A stretch of 10,908 nucleotides of DNA, taken from assembly GCA_019308525.1 (NCBI GenBank), contig JAFDIC010000090.1, forward strand, positions 1 to 10,908, written 5' to 3'. The translations under genes and the position numbers were made by a program. The notes beneath the pieces were generated by a model. That model saw nothing but the letters and a program-made list of their open reading frames with translations. It had not been told where the DNA came from and did no database searches. Positions within the stretch are counted from its first letter, which is position 1; every line of letters begins with the position of its first letter. This DNA is from Deltaproteobacteria bacterium. Its GTDB lineage: Bacteria; Desulfobacterota; DSM-4660; Desulfatiglandales; HGW-15. Below are positions 1-7,250 of the stretch, one piece after another.

Positions 1-2
1 GA

Positions 3-1640
3 TCCATCCCGACCGATTCTTCCTTGTGTTTTTGCCTGTTTCGGTCTAGAGTCGGTCGCACTGGAAAGATCTACAGGAAAGGAATGCGCGGCTTGCACGA
101 TAAAGATAATACCTGGATCCGACTTCTCAAACCTGCCCTGACACCCCCCAGCCTCAAGGACAATACCGCGGACGTGGACAGGGTCATCAAGGCCACGAAA
201 AAGGCACTCGGAGCAGGGAAGGTGCGCATGGATTTTTCTCTCATGAAAAAGGCCCCTTCTTTTCTCAGGGACCATGGATACGATGTCTGGGGGATTGCTT
301 ACGAGGACGGCCTTACCTGGCGCCTGGTAGAGCTGTTGCCCCCGGGCGGTGCAAGGACCCTGTACGGCCTGGCCATTGACCTGGGCAGTGCCACAATCGT
401 CCTCCAGCTCCTGGACCTTTTGGAAGGTCAGGCTCTCGAAGAGGTATCGCTGCTCAATCCACAGGTGGAAGTGGGCCTGGATATCCTCACGAGGATCCAA
501 TTCGCGTGCCAGGACGGTGGGCTTGAAGAATTGAAGTCCATGCTGCTTGAAGTGCTCAACAGGGAAATTGCAGGCCTGAGGAAGAAGCATAATATCAAAA
601 CAGAAACTATGGCGGGGGCGTCTGTGGCAGGCAACACCACCATGACACACCTGCTGCTGGGCCTGGATCCTTACTGGATATGCCGTGAGCCCTACATACC
701 CGCGATCAACAGGCCGGGGATTTTGAGGGCACGGGAGATTGGACTGGATATTTTCCCGGATGCACCGGTCCTCCTGTTCCCGAACGCGGGGAGTTATTTC
801 GGTGGAGACATGATCGCAGGCATCCTTGCATCAGGAATGGCGCAAAGTGATGCGGTATGCCTGCTTGTGGACGTGGGGACCAATGCCGAGGTGGTCCTGG
901 GTAACAAGGACTGGCTCGTGGCCTGTGCAGGTGCAGCAGGATCGGCCCTTGAGGGAGGGGTGGCGGAGATGGGGACAATGGCAGGTCCAGGGGTTATAGA
1001 CAGGGTCTCAATCGACCGGGATAGGGGTGAATTCAAGATCCATACCATAAGCGACCGGGCACCAGTGGGTATATGCGGATCAGGGCTGATCGACCTGGTT
1101 GCCCAGCTCTTCCTGGCAGGAATGATCGATGTGCAGGGGAGGTTTGTCAAAGAGCGATGCGGCAGCCGGCTCAAGGAGACCGAAGGCATTAATCACCTGG
1201 TTGTGGTCCCTTCCGGGAACACGGCGGCAGGGCGGGAGATAACCCTGAGCCAGACAGATCTGGACAGGCTTTTGCGTTCCAAGGCAGCCATGTATACGAT
1301 CCTGACCACCCTCCTGGACATGATGAATCTCGAAATGGGCGATATTTCCCGTTTCTATGTTGCAGGGACATTCGGCTCCTACATTGATCCCAGGTCAGCC
1401 ATCACCATAGGCATGCTGCCTGACCTCCCCCTGGAGACCTACGAGAGCCTGGGTAATACCTCCCTGGCAGGGGCGCGCAAGGCGCTCCTGTCTCAGAATG
1501 CCAGGGATATGATCTACGAGATCCAGGAGAGGATCACCTATATCGAGCTCAACGTGAACCAGGAGTTCATGAACCGGTTCAGCGCGGCCAGGTTCATCCC
1601 TCACACGGACATGGACCTTTTCCCGTCTGTAAAAAAATGA
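3..1640 (+). CDS. RACo-type corrinoid activation ATPase (DUF4445/ASKHA), 5' partial
   Basis: C-terminal part of a reductive activator of corrinoid proteins. In the characterised family (RACo), ATP hydrolysis in an ASKHA fold drives reduction of inactive Co(II) corrinoid to Co(I), with electrons from an N-terminal [2Fe-2S] domain. The frame is open to the left edge with no stop, and the first codons (IPTDSS) resemble the V-P-x-x-S segment that ends that ferredoxin domain. The TTG at 24 is therefore probably internal, and the Fe-S domain lies upstream. Visible parts: a linker ending in LTPPSLKDNTADVDR, the first phosphate loop LAIDLGSATIVL (from about base 369), AGNTTMTHLLLGLDP (about 629), the FPNAGSYFGGD block (about 777), the second phosphate loop LVDVGTNAEVVL (about 864) followed by AGAAGSALEGG, and a C-terminal VAGTFGSYIDP block (about 1360). 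No corrinoid methyltransferase is in view, so the substrate is unknown. Family assignment is strong; the exact partner is inference. Confidence 0.85.
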   Translation, partial: SIPTDSSLCFCLFRSRVGRTGKIYRKGMRGLHDKDNTWIRLLKPALTPPSLKDNTADVDRVIKATKKALGAGKVRMDFSLMKKAPSFLRDHGYDVWGIAYEDGLTWRLVELLPPGGARTLYGLAIDLGSATIVLQLLDLLEGQALEEVSLLNPQVEVGLDILTRIQFACQDGGLEELKSMLLEVLNREIAGLRKKHNIKTETMAGASVAGNTTMTHLLLGLDPYWICREPYIPAINRPGILRAREIGLDIFPDAPVLLFPNAGSYFGGDMIAGILASGMAQSDAVCLLVDVGTNAEVVLGNKDWLVACAGAAGSALEGGVAEMGTMAGPGVIDRVSIDRDRGEFKIHTISDRAPVGICGSGLIDLVAQLFLAGMIDVQGRFVKERCGSRLKETEGINHLVVVPSGNTAAGREITLSQTDLDRLLRSKAAMYTILTTLLDMMNLEMGDISRFYVAGTFGSYIDPRSAITIGMLPDLPLETYESLGNTSLAGARKALLSQNARDMIYEIQERITYIELNVNQEFMNRFSAARFIPHTDMDLFPSVKK

Positions 1641-2025
1641 ATCACAACCGGGAGGTTGCACCCACCCCCGGACAACGAATCACCTCCCCTTTGTGGGAGC
1701 ACGTTTCACGTGCGATTCATCATTCCCCTACCTCCCTGTAGGAGCACGTTTCACGTGCGATTCATTATCCCCTGTAGGAGCACCGGGACAAACCCCCGGC
1801 ACGATTCGATGTTTGGTACCATCGCCGCGTCGTGGAATCGCAACTACAAGTTGCTCCTACACCCGGAGGATGATGCACCACCATCCCCCCTGTAGGAGCA
1901 TGTTTCACATGCGATCCATCCTGGTGGCGGTGAACCACAACCGGAGGGGGGAATCGCAGGCAGAGCCTGCTCCTACAATGGGATGGGGATGGGATATGGA
2001 ATCGCAGCCGGAGGTTGCTCCTACA
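1639..2025. repeat. REP-type palindromic repeat cluster A (7 copies plus 1 degenerate)
   Basis: About 27-bp hairpin repeats of the form TGTAGGAGC - arm - short loop - arm - GCGATTC. Copies in this orientation: 1692-1718 (reads TGTGGGAGC), 1737-1763, 1773-1807 (long 35-bp variant with a CCGGG/CCCGG stem), 1891-1917. Inverse copies (GAATCGC...GCTCCTACA): 1835-1861, 1951-1977, 1999-2025. A decayed inverse copy starts at 1639 and overlaps the stop codon of the upstream gene. Inner arms differ (CACGT/ACGTG, CATGT/ACATG, CAACT/AGTTG, CAGGC/GCCTG) but mostly still pair. The GTAG foot before a hairpin is what characterised RAYT transposases recognise in REP elements; that link here is inference. I see no gene or promoter in the remaining 2026-2157. 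Confidence 0.9.
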
Positions 2026-2157
2026 CCAGGATACCGCGGGTACTGTCCAACGAACCGAATTCCATGGGCCAGCATTCCATACCCTGCCATTATTCATCTT
2101 CAAACGGAAGACAAATAGGCCTTGATCTATCTTTCTGGATGAGATAAATTTTTTTCT

Positions 2158-3477
2158 GTGGAAACAATCATTGAACAACTCATTGCGGATTTTCATGAAC
2201 GGACACTTCCTCCCCTTACCCGACGCCATGCTCAGCTCCCCTGGCTGCCTGGAAAGGTCGACACTGTGGTGGGAATGCGCAGATCGGGTAAGACATGGTT
2301 CCTATTCCAGGTCATATCCGACCTCCTTGCCAGAGGAACACCAAAGGAATCCATTCTATACCTTAATATGGAAGATGAGAGGCTTCTCCCAATACAGGCC
2401 TCTGACCTGCACCTGATACCCGAAGTGTATTTTCGTCGGTATCCGCATCTCCGGGACCTATCGTGCGCGATCTTTTTTGATGAAATCCAGAGTATCTCCG
2501 GGTGGGAACGTTTTGTAAGGAGGTTGCTGGACACGGAGAATGTTCATATTTGTATCACGGGTTCCTCGGCCAGGCTGCTCAGCAGGGAAATAGCCACGAG
2601 CCTGAGGGGACGATCGATCGCCACCGAGATATTTCCTTTCAGTTTCCTTGAATACCTTGACCGTAATGGAATAGGCGTTGAGAAGGACAAGCGTCCCGGG
2701 GCAAGGAAGCGGGCGCTTATTGAAAACCGGTTCAGGTCCTATCTGCTTGAAGGTGGCTTCCCTGAAGTACAGGGCATTGAAAACGAATATCGAGTTCTTA
2801 TTCTTCAAGATTATCTGAACGTTGTAATTTTGCGGGACTTAGTGGAGCGCCATCAGATATCCAACATCGTGCCTCTGCGCTATATGATCAGGCATATCAT
2901 GAATGCTCCGGCATCCCTTTTCAGTGTAAACAAGTTTCATAATGACCTGAAGTCCCAGGGCATTGCATGCGGCAAAAACACACTTCACGAATACCTGGAT
3001 TACCTTTCAGACGCCTATCTATTCTTTCAGGTCTTCTTGCACACAGGATCCGTACGGGCCCGTATGGTTAATCCCAGGAAGATCTACGTGATTGATACCG
3101 GGATCATAAACGCCTGTTCTCGGAATCCGAGACCACAGTGGGGTCACCTGCTGGAAAATTTTGTTTTCATGGAGCTGAGAAGGCGCTATGAGACTATTGA
3201 ATACTACAAAACTGCCAGGGGCCGGGAGGTGGACTTTATCCTCAGAGACAGGCAAGGTCTAAACCACCTTATCCAGGTAGCGGCTGAAATAGAGAGGCCT
3301 GTAACCAGATCGAGGGAACTGATGGCCCTTGATGAGGCGATGAAGGAATCAGGTATAACCAGGGGAGTCGTGCTCACCCTGAATCATGAGGAGCATCTGG
3401 ACACAGAAGGGGGTCATATCCATATCCTGCCCGCATGGTTGTGGACTCTTGCAGCGCACAGTGAACCGCAATGGTAG
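2158..3477 (+). CDS. ATPase of the AAA_14 / DUF4143 family
   Basis: A 439-aa cytoplasmic P-loop ATPase. Domains in order: N-terminal AAA-like domain with Walker A GMRRSGKT (residues 39-46), Walker B CAIFFDEIQ (103-111), the sensor stretch ITGSSARLLSRE (133-144) and the family's LRGR and FPFSFLEYL blocks (149-167). A DUF4143 domain follows, with YLNVVILRDLVER (219-231), a winged-helix-like middle (SVNKFHNDLKSQG), RKIYVIDTG (307-315), EN (333-334), EVDFIL (357-362) and LIQVAAE (371-377). The last blocks resemble a PD-(D/E)xK nuclease fold, but the usual Q/ExK lysine is not seen, so nuclease activity is doubtful. The start is GTG 2158: an in-frame stop at 2140-2142 and the early P-loop leave no other choice, though the Shine-Dalgarno is weak. 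The TAG stop lies in a GTAGGAG repeat foot. Such ATPases are common and often lineage-specific; their cellular role is not known to me. The transposase starts 61 bp downstream. Confidence 0.87.
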   Translation: METIIEQLIADFHERTLPPLTRRHAQLPWLPGKVDTVVGMRRSGKTWFLFQVISDLLARGTPKESILYLNMEDERLLPIQASDLHLIPEVYFRRYPHLRDLSCAIFFDEIQSISGWERFVRRLLDTENVHICITGSSARLLSREIATSLRGRSIATEIFPFSFLEYLDRNGIGVEKDKRPGARKRALIENRFRSYLLEGGFPEVQGIENEYRVLILQDYLNVVILRDLVERHQISNIVPLRYMIRHIMNAPASLFSVNKFHNDLKSQGIACGKNTLHEYLDYLSDAYLFFQVFLHTGSVRARMVNPRKIYVIDTGIINACSRNPRPQWGHLLENFVFMELRRRYETIEYYKTARGREVDFILRDRQGLNHLIQVAAEIERPVTRSRELMALDEAMKESGITRGVVLTLNHEEHLDTEGGHIHILPAWLWTLAAHSEPQW

Positions 3478-3511
3478 GAGGTTGGATCGCAACCGGGAGG
3501 TTGCTCCTACA
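3474..3511 (-). repeat. REP-type repeat immediately upstream of the RAYT gene (cluster B)
   Basis: A full inverse copy (GGATCGCAACC - GGGA - GGTTGCTCCTACA) lies at 3484-3511. It is preceded by a partial forward foot GTAGGAG at 3474-3480, which carries the TAG stop of the upstream ATPase gene. The copy ends 10 bases before the transposase Shine-Dalgarno (3521-3527). Inner arms AACC/GGTT pair around a GGGA loop. Confidence 0.85.
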
Positions 3512-3538
3512 GAATGTGAGAAAGGAGAGGGAGACCCA

Positions 3539-4042
3539 ATGCCACTGACAGATCATCCAGCCCAAAGAAATCTCAGAAAGGGCAGGTTTTCAGAAGAGGG
3601 GCGGGCATATCTAATCACAAAATGCACTGCCCCGGGGGTGATTCTTTCCGACAATCCTCTCATCGCCAAAAACCTGATCCAGGCCCTGTTCTGGATGGAT
3701 TCTCAGGGGAGGATGTCGCTCGGTGCCTTCGTGGTTATGGCGGATCATTACCACATGGTCGTGGCCCTGAAACAAGGTCATTCCTTGAGAGATGTTATGG
3801 GATCCATAGGGTCGTTCACGGCACGGGAGATAAACAGGATCTCACAGATTTCCGGAAGGAAGGTATGGCAAAAAGGGTATTATGACCGGGGTATCAGGAG
3901 AAATGAGGACATAGAGGTTATTTTCGATTATGTCCACAATAATCCCGTGAGAAGGGGGTTGGTGGACAGGGCGGAGGAATGGGCTTTTTCGTCCTTGAAT
4001 CCGGAGTATTATCGGCGGATAAGATGGAGCATTTTCCTGTAG
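3539..4042 (+). CDS. REP-associated tyrosine transposase (RAYT; Y1/HUH family)
   Basis: An intact 167-aa single-domain HUH transposase related to IS200 TnpA. Seen: N-terminal GRAYLITKCTAPG; the HUH metal-binding motif in MADHYHMVV (H70 and H72); WQKGYYDRGIR (110-120); and IFDYVHNNPVRRGLV (128-142), where Y131 is the likely nucleophile by analogy with the IS200 YxxxQ motif; then EEWAFSS. The NPVRxGL block and the short length are typical of RAYTs, which nick single-stranded REP hairpins at a conserved GTAG foot. The open frame extends up to 3386 inside the ATPase gene, but ATG 3539 is chosen because AAAGGAG (3521-3527) sits 11 bases ahead and the motifs begin after it. The TAG stop is formed by the GTAG of a downstream repeat. 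Repeats touch the gene on both sides and no second transposase or long terminal repeat is seen, so this is probably a domesticated or REP-spreading enzyme rather than a conventional IS. Confidence 0.9.
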   Translation: MPLTDHPAQRNLRKGRFSEEGRAYLITKCTAPGVILSDNPLIAKNLIQALFWMDSQGRMSLGAFVVMADHYHMVVALKQGHSLRDVMGSIGSFTAREINRISQISGRKVWQKGYYDRGIRRNEDIEVIFDYVHNNPVRRGLVDRAEEWAFSSLNPEYYRRIRWSIFL

Positions 4043-4240
4043 GAGCAGGTTTTACCTGCGATCTCGATGTTTGCGTTGGTGGGGAACATTGAATCGCAAC
4101 CATAAGCTGGTCCTACAAGGGAGAAGGGATCGCAGGTAAAACCTGCTCCTACACCCGGAGGGGGGATAGGGAATCGCAGGTAAAAACCTGCTCCTACACC
4201 CGGAGGGAAGGAGGGATCGCAACCGGGGGTTGCTCCTACA
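4038..4240. repeat. REP-type repeat cluster C, downstream of the RAYT gene (5 copies)
   Basis: One forward copy at 4038-4063 (CAGGT/ACCTG arms) overlaps the transposase stop codon. Four inverse copies follow: 4091-4117 (decayed arms), 4127-4153, 4171-4198 (one extra base in the loop) and 4214-4240. Several are followed by a shared ACCCGGAGG flank, so the copied unit seems larger than the hairpin. The rest of the gap before tmk (4241-4322) holds a possible promoter, a small inverted repeat and the tmk Shine-Dalgarno. Confidence 0.9.
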
Positions 4241-4258
4241 GGGGTTTTCGTATATATT
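4230..4258 (+). promoter_or_regulatory. possible sigma70-like promoter for tmk
   Basis: TATATT (4253-4258, 5 of 6 matches to the -10 consensus) stands 17 bases after TTGCTC (4230-4235, only TTG matching at -35). The -35 element would lie inside the arm of the last repeat of cluster C. It is about 65 bases ahead of the tmk start. Weak, by eye only. Confidence 0.25.
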
Positions 4259-4291
4259 GCATGCCAGGGAATTCAACAGGCTGGTGTGATG

Positions 4292-4316
4292 GATCAAGCC
4301 TTGATCGATCAGGAGG
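4292..4316 (+). promoter_or_regulatory. tmk leader: small inverted repeat plus consensus Shine-Dalgarno
   Basis: A perfect 7-bp inverted repeat, GATCAAG (4292-4298) and CTTGATC (4300-4306), is followed by AGGAGG (4311-4316). This is a full consensus ribosome-binding site, 6 bases before the CTG at 4323. It decides the unusual tmk start. Whether the small hairpin forms or matters is unknown. Confidence 0.6.
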
Positions 4317-4322
4317 TCGAAA

Positions 4323-4970
4323 CTGTTTATTACGTTTGAGGGTATTGAGGGGTGCGGTAAGACCACCCAGGTCAAACAGCTCGGAAAGATACTGGCGGCA
4401 TGCGACATTGAGTTCATCTCCACATTTGAGCCGGGTGGCACCAGGATCGGGCAGAAGATCAGGCGCATCCTCCTCGATCCGAAAAATCATGGCCTTACTC
4501 CCCTTGCCGAACTCCTCCTGTATGCCGCTGACAGGGCCCAGCACGTGGAAGAGATCATAAGGCCCGCCCTCAAGGCGGGCAAGTGGGTAATATGTGATCG
4601 CTTCACGGATGCCACCCTGGTCTATCAGGGGGCTGCCAGGGGCCAGGACATGGAGATGATCCGGGCCTTGAATGACAAGGTCACCCAGGGGTTAAGGCCT
4701 GATATCACCTTTCTCGTGGATTGCCCGGAAGAGATGGGCCTGAAGAGGGCTACAGCGCGAATTTCAAGGGATTCAGCCGGCGACCAGGACAGGTTCGAGA
4801 GGGAAGAGATGGCCTTCCACGGGAAGGTGAGGCAGGCTTATCTGGATCTGGCAAGGATGGAGAGTAAGCGATTCATCGTTATTGACGGCACAATGCCGAA
4901 AGAGGATGTCACGGGAGAAATACTAAGACACCTGGTGCCCCACATGATGCAAGCAAAAGGGATGAAATGA
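4323..4970 (+). CDS. tmk: thymidylate kinase, CTG start codon
   Basis: A 215-aa dTMP kinase, phosphorylating dTMP to dTDP with ATP for dTTP synthesis. From CTG 4323 the protein begins (M)FITFEGIEGCGKTTQ, with the P-loop at residues 7-15, FEPGGT (35-40), the DRF motif in ICDRFTDATLVYQG (92-94) and an arginine-bearing lid region around RATARISRD. Length and N-terminus match the usual family of about 205-215 aa. No ATG, GTG or TTG exists in frame between the upstream stop (4302-4304) and the P-loop. The first conventional start, GTG 4545, would remove the P-loop and 74 residues. AGGAGG at 4311-4316 with 6-base spacing points to CTG as the real start; a mutated or misread ATG is the alternative. 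The stop overlaps holB by 4 bases (ATGA), so the two are probably translationally coupled. Confidence 0.92.
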   Translation: MFITFEGIEGCGKTTQVKQLGKILAACDIEFISTFEPGGTRIGQKIRRILLDPKNHGLTPLAELLLYAADRAQHVEEIIRPALKAGKWVICDRFTDATLVYQGAARGQDMEMIRALNDKVTQGLRPDITFLVDCPEEMGLKRATARISRDSAGDQDRFEREEMAFHGKVRQAYLDLARMESKRFIVIDGTMPKEDVTGEILRHLVPHMMQAKGMK

Positions 4971-6022
4971 TGGACGAGACTGGTGCATTCAAGCTTTTTT
5001 CTCAAATCCTCGGCCAGGAAAAGGCCATAGGGTTTCTGCGGCGGGTCATGGGGCGGGACAGGACACCCCATGCGTACCTGTTCGTGGGAATCCCCGGGAT
5101 TGGAAAGAGGACTACTGCAAGGGCCTTCGCTCGTTTCATCAATTGCCTGGCACCGGTCGGCGAAGACGCCTGCGGCAAATGCATACCCTGTAGACAGTTT
5201 GTGGACGGTAACTTCCCTGACATCCAGGAGATCGAACCCGAGGGGCAAACCATCAAGATAGAGCAGATCAGGGAACTGAACAGGGCTTTCGGCTACAAGC
5301 CCGTATCCGGGGGGTACAGGGTCACGATTATTCAGAAGGCGGAAAAGATGACGGAAGAGGCGGCCAATGCCTTTCTGAAGAGCCTGGAGGAGCCGCCGGA
5401 AAGGAACATAATCATCCTTGGGGTGGCCGAGCCCCTGGACCTTTTGCCCACCATTGTTTCCAGGTGCCAGCAGGTATCCTTCAGGCCCATTCCGCCGGAA
5501 ATGATAGCCAAATGGCTCGTTGAGAAGAAGGGCGTCGAAGAGGAACAGGCGCTGGTCCTTGGGAGGCTCTCTGAGGGGAGCCTTGGCAAGGCCCTGGAGA
5601 TGACTGAGGGGGATTATTTGACAAAGCGGCAGGATGATATCTTGAAGATCACTAACCTGCACGGCGTACCCCGGGTCAAGGCCCTGGAAACGGCCCTTGA
5701 CTTCGCCCGCCGGGAAGACAAGAGGGGTGAGGGCGGTGACAGGTATGCCCGCATCTCCCAGTTGTTTACCACATGGAAGACCTGGTACAGGGACCTGTTG
5801 CTGTTGGGTGTGGGAGGGGGCGAGGGATTGTTGTTCAATGTGGACTTTTCCCAGCAGTTGAAAAATGCATCGAGAGGGTATAACGTAGAGAGATTGGTTG
5901 AAAGCATCCTGCTCCTGGACCAGGCCCAGAGGGATATCCTGAGGGCCAGGAACGCGGAATTGGTCATGGAAAACCTGGTGCTGGACATAAAGAGGGAAGA
6001 GAAATGGGATAAGAGCGTCTAG
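4967..6022 (+). CDS. holB: DNA polymerase III clamp loader, delta' subunit
   Basis: A 351-aa AAA+ protein of the replicative clamp loader, where delta' acts as a rigid stator next to the DnaX subunits. Seen: N-terminal ILGQEKAIGFLRR, HAYLFVG, a complete Walker A GIPGIGKRT (41-49), four zinc-type cysteines C60, C69, C72 and C75, a degenerate Walker B in VTIIQKAEKM (119-128), AANAFLKSLEEPPER (132-146) and the SRC motif (165-167). The complete P-loop with a Walker B lacking acidic residues fits delta' rather than DnaX, as does the length. Start ATG 4967 overlaps the tmk stop in ATGA; a second ATG at 4970 is an equally possible start. tmk-holB is a widespread bacterial pair. The gene is separated from ricT, its common partner, by a 406-bp repeat cluster. 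Confidence 0.92.
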   Translation: MMDETGAFKLFSQILGQEKAIGFLRRVMGRDRTPHAYLFVGIPGIGKRTTARAFARFINCLAPVGEDACGKCIPCRQFVDGNFPDIQEIEPEGQTIKIEQIRELNRAFGYKPVSGGYRVTIIQKAEKMTEEAANAFLKSLEEPPERNIIILGVAEPLDLLPTIVSRCQQVSFRPIPPEMIAKWLVEKKGVEEEQALVLGRLSEGSLGKALEMTEGDYLTKRQDDILKITNLHGVPRVKALETALDFARREDKRGEGGDRYARISQLFTTWKTWYRDLLLLGVGGGEGLLFNVDFSQQLKNASRGYNVERLVESILLLDQAQRDILRARNAELVMENLVLDIKREEKWDKSV

Positions 6023-6036
6023 GGATCGAGTCTTAA

Positions 6037-6367
6037 ATCGGTGCCAGGCATTGAATCGCAACCAGGAGGTTGGTGGTACAAGGGGAGGGAGGATATGAGG
6101 AATCGCAGGTTAAACCTGCTCCTACAACTGGACGGGGAATTGAGGGATCGCAGGTGAAACCTGCTCCTACAAGGGAATGATGCACGAGATCCCTGTAGGA
6201 GCAGGCTCTGCCTGCGATATCCGGATATTGTATCGGTGCCAGGCATTGAATCGCAACCGGGAGGTTGGTGGTACAAGGGGAGGGAGGATATGAGGAATCG
6301 CAGGTGAAACCTGCTCCTACAACTGGACGGGGAATTGAGGGATCGCAGGTGAAACCTGCTCCTACAA
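6037..6367 (+). repeat. 136-bp direct duplication within repeat cluster D
   Basis: Bases 6037-6172 recur at 6232-6367, an offset of 195 bases, with no indel and only two differences that I can see (A/G near 6063/6258 and T/G near 6111/6306). Each copy contains one decayed and two good REP-type hairpins. The 59 bases between them hold a forward hairpin (6194-6220). This indicates a recent local duplication of a multi-repeat unit. Confidence 0.93.
6053..6366. repeat. REP-type repeat cluster D between holB and ricT (7 copies)
   Basis: Inverse copies at 6053-6080 and 6248-6275 are decayed: the right arm reads TTGGTGGTACA instead of TTGCTCCTACA. Good inverse copies are at 6100-6126, 6145-6171, 6295-6321 and 6340-6366 (arms CAGGT/ACCTG; 6100-6126 has TTA in the loop/arm edge). 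One forward copy lies at 6194-6220 (CAGGC/GCCTG). Together these fill the whole 406-base gap. No open reading frame here looks real; the minus-strand frames only spell repeat-derived peptides. No promoter is evident. Confidence 0.9.
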
Positions 6368-6428
6368 CGGAGAGAGAAAGGATGGGGGGAGGGTAACTGG
6401 AATCGGGGAAAAGGAATAAGAAGGACCC

Positions 6429-7250
6429 ATGGAAAAAATTGTTAGCGTCCAGTTCAGGAGGAACGGGAAGGTATACTTTTTTGACCCGGGCAATCTGGTG
6501 CTCAAAAAGGATGATGAGGTAATCGTTGAGACGGAACATGGCCTTGCCTATGGAGTGGTGTGTAGTAGTCCGATGGTGTGCGAAGGAGACTTCTCGGATT
6601 TGAAACTCAAGAAAGTCGCGCGCCTGGCTACGGAGAAGGACAGGGAGAGGTTCGAAGCCAACCGCAGGCTGGAGAAAGAGGTCTATGAATACTGCCTGGA
6701 GAGGGTCCGGCACAGATCCCTGCCCATGAACCTGGTTTCCGTGGAAAGGTTTTTCGACGGAAGCAAGGTGGTGGTCTATTTTACCGCTGAGGGACGGGTT
6801 GATTTCCGGGAGCTGGTCAAGGACCTTGTCCAGAGATTTCGTACGAGAATCGAAATGAGGCAGATTGGTGTCCGGCACCAGGCCAAAATGGTCGGGGGAC
6901 TGGGAAGCTGCGGGAGGCAGCTATGCTGTACCAGCTTCTTGAATAACTTTGAACCCGTGTCGATAAGGATGGCCAAGGAGCAAAGCCTGTCCCTGAACCC
7001 TTCGAAGATCTCCGGGATGTGTGGAAGGCTGATGTGTTGCTTGAACTACGAGCGACCTTACTACGAAGAGGCCAAGAAGGATCTTCCCAAGATCGGCAAG
7101 AGGGTGAAGACCAAGCGGGGTGAGGGCAAGGTGATACGCCAAAACATATTCAGGGAGACCCTGACGGTGAGCCTCGAGTCGGGAGAGGAAGTGGAAATAT
7201 CCTACGATGAAATCGTAACTGGTAATCGCCAGGGGGGATCTGCCGACTAG
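6429..7250 (+). CDS. ricT: PSP1 / RicT (YaaT) family Fe-S regulatory protein
   Basis: A 273-aa PSP1-domain protein. In Bacillus subtilis the family member RicT (YaaT) forms a complex with RicA and RicF that binds [4Fe-4S] clusters and promotes RNase Y-dependent mRNA processing; in this organism the role is inferred only from homology. Seen: N-terminal VSVQFRRNGKVYFFDPG, EVIVETEHGLAYG (30-42), the PSP1 core with LVSVERFFDGSKVVVYFTAEGR, FRTRIEMRQIGVR (137-149), and two cysteine blocks, GSCGRQLCC (C161, C166, C167) and GMCGRLMCC (C198, C203, C204), likely metal or cluster ligands. The C-terminus GKRVKTKRGEGKV resembles a small KOW/SH3-like turn. Start ATG 6429 is preceded closely by AAGAAGGA (6418-6425). 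holB-ricT-metG linkage is common in bacteria, which supports the call. Confidence 0.9.
   Translation: MEKIVSVQFRRNGKVYFFDPGNLVLKKDDEVIVETEHGLAYGVVCSSPMVCEGDFSDLKLKKVARLATEKDRERFEANRRLEKEVYEYCLERVRHRSLPMNLVSVERFFDGSKVVVYFTAEGRVDFRELVKDLVQRFRTRIEMRQIGVRHQAKMVGGLGSCGRQLCCTSFLNNFEPVSIRMAKEQSLSLNPSKISGMCGRLMCCLNYERPYYEEAKKDLPKIGKRVKTKRGEGKVIRQNIFRETLTVSLESGEEVEISYDEIVTGNRQGGSAD

Noticed and set aside
1639..2025. CRISPR array, because of many similar 27-bp units separated by short unique DNA
   Set aside because: Orientation alternates, the inner arms vary, spacing is irregular and no cas gene is present; the units are self-complementary hairpins with GTAG feet beside a RAYT.
1693..2118. 141-aa plus-strand frame across repeat cluster A
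   Set aside because: It mostly encodes repeat-derived peptides (GARFTCDS) and has no ribosome-binding site or family resemblance.
3386..3538. N-terminal extension of the RAYT starting inside the ATPase gene
   Set aside because: The extra 51 residues run through coding sequence of another frame and a repeat, and a good Shine-Dalgarno precedes ATG 3539.
4261..4560. 99-aa plus-strand frame beginning at ATG 4261
   Set aside because: It is out of frame with tmk and has no recognisable motif; the overlapping frame from 4323 carries the Tmk P-loop.
4323..4560. Frameshift or broken tmk
   Set aside because: Reading from CTG 4323 gives one uninterrupted frame from P-loop to stop; only the start codon is unusual.
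4838..6061. 407-aa minus-strand frame opposite holB
   Set aside because: It lies antisense to an unmistakable holB and has no recognisable domain; a codon-bias shadow.
6033..6878. 281-aa minus-strand frame over the holB-ricT gap and ricT
   Set aside because: Its sequence is repeated peptides such as VVGAGFTCD that are translations of the hairpins, and the rest is antisense to ricT.
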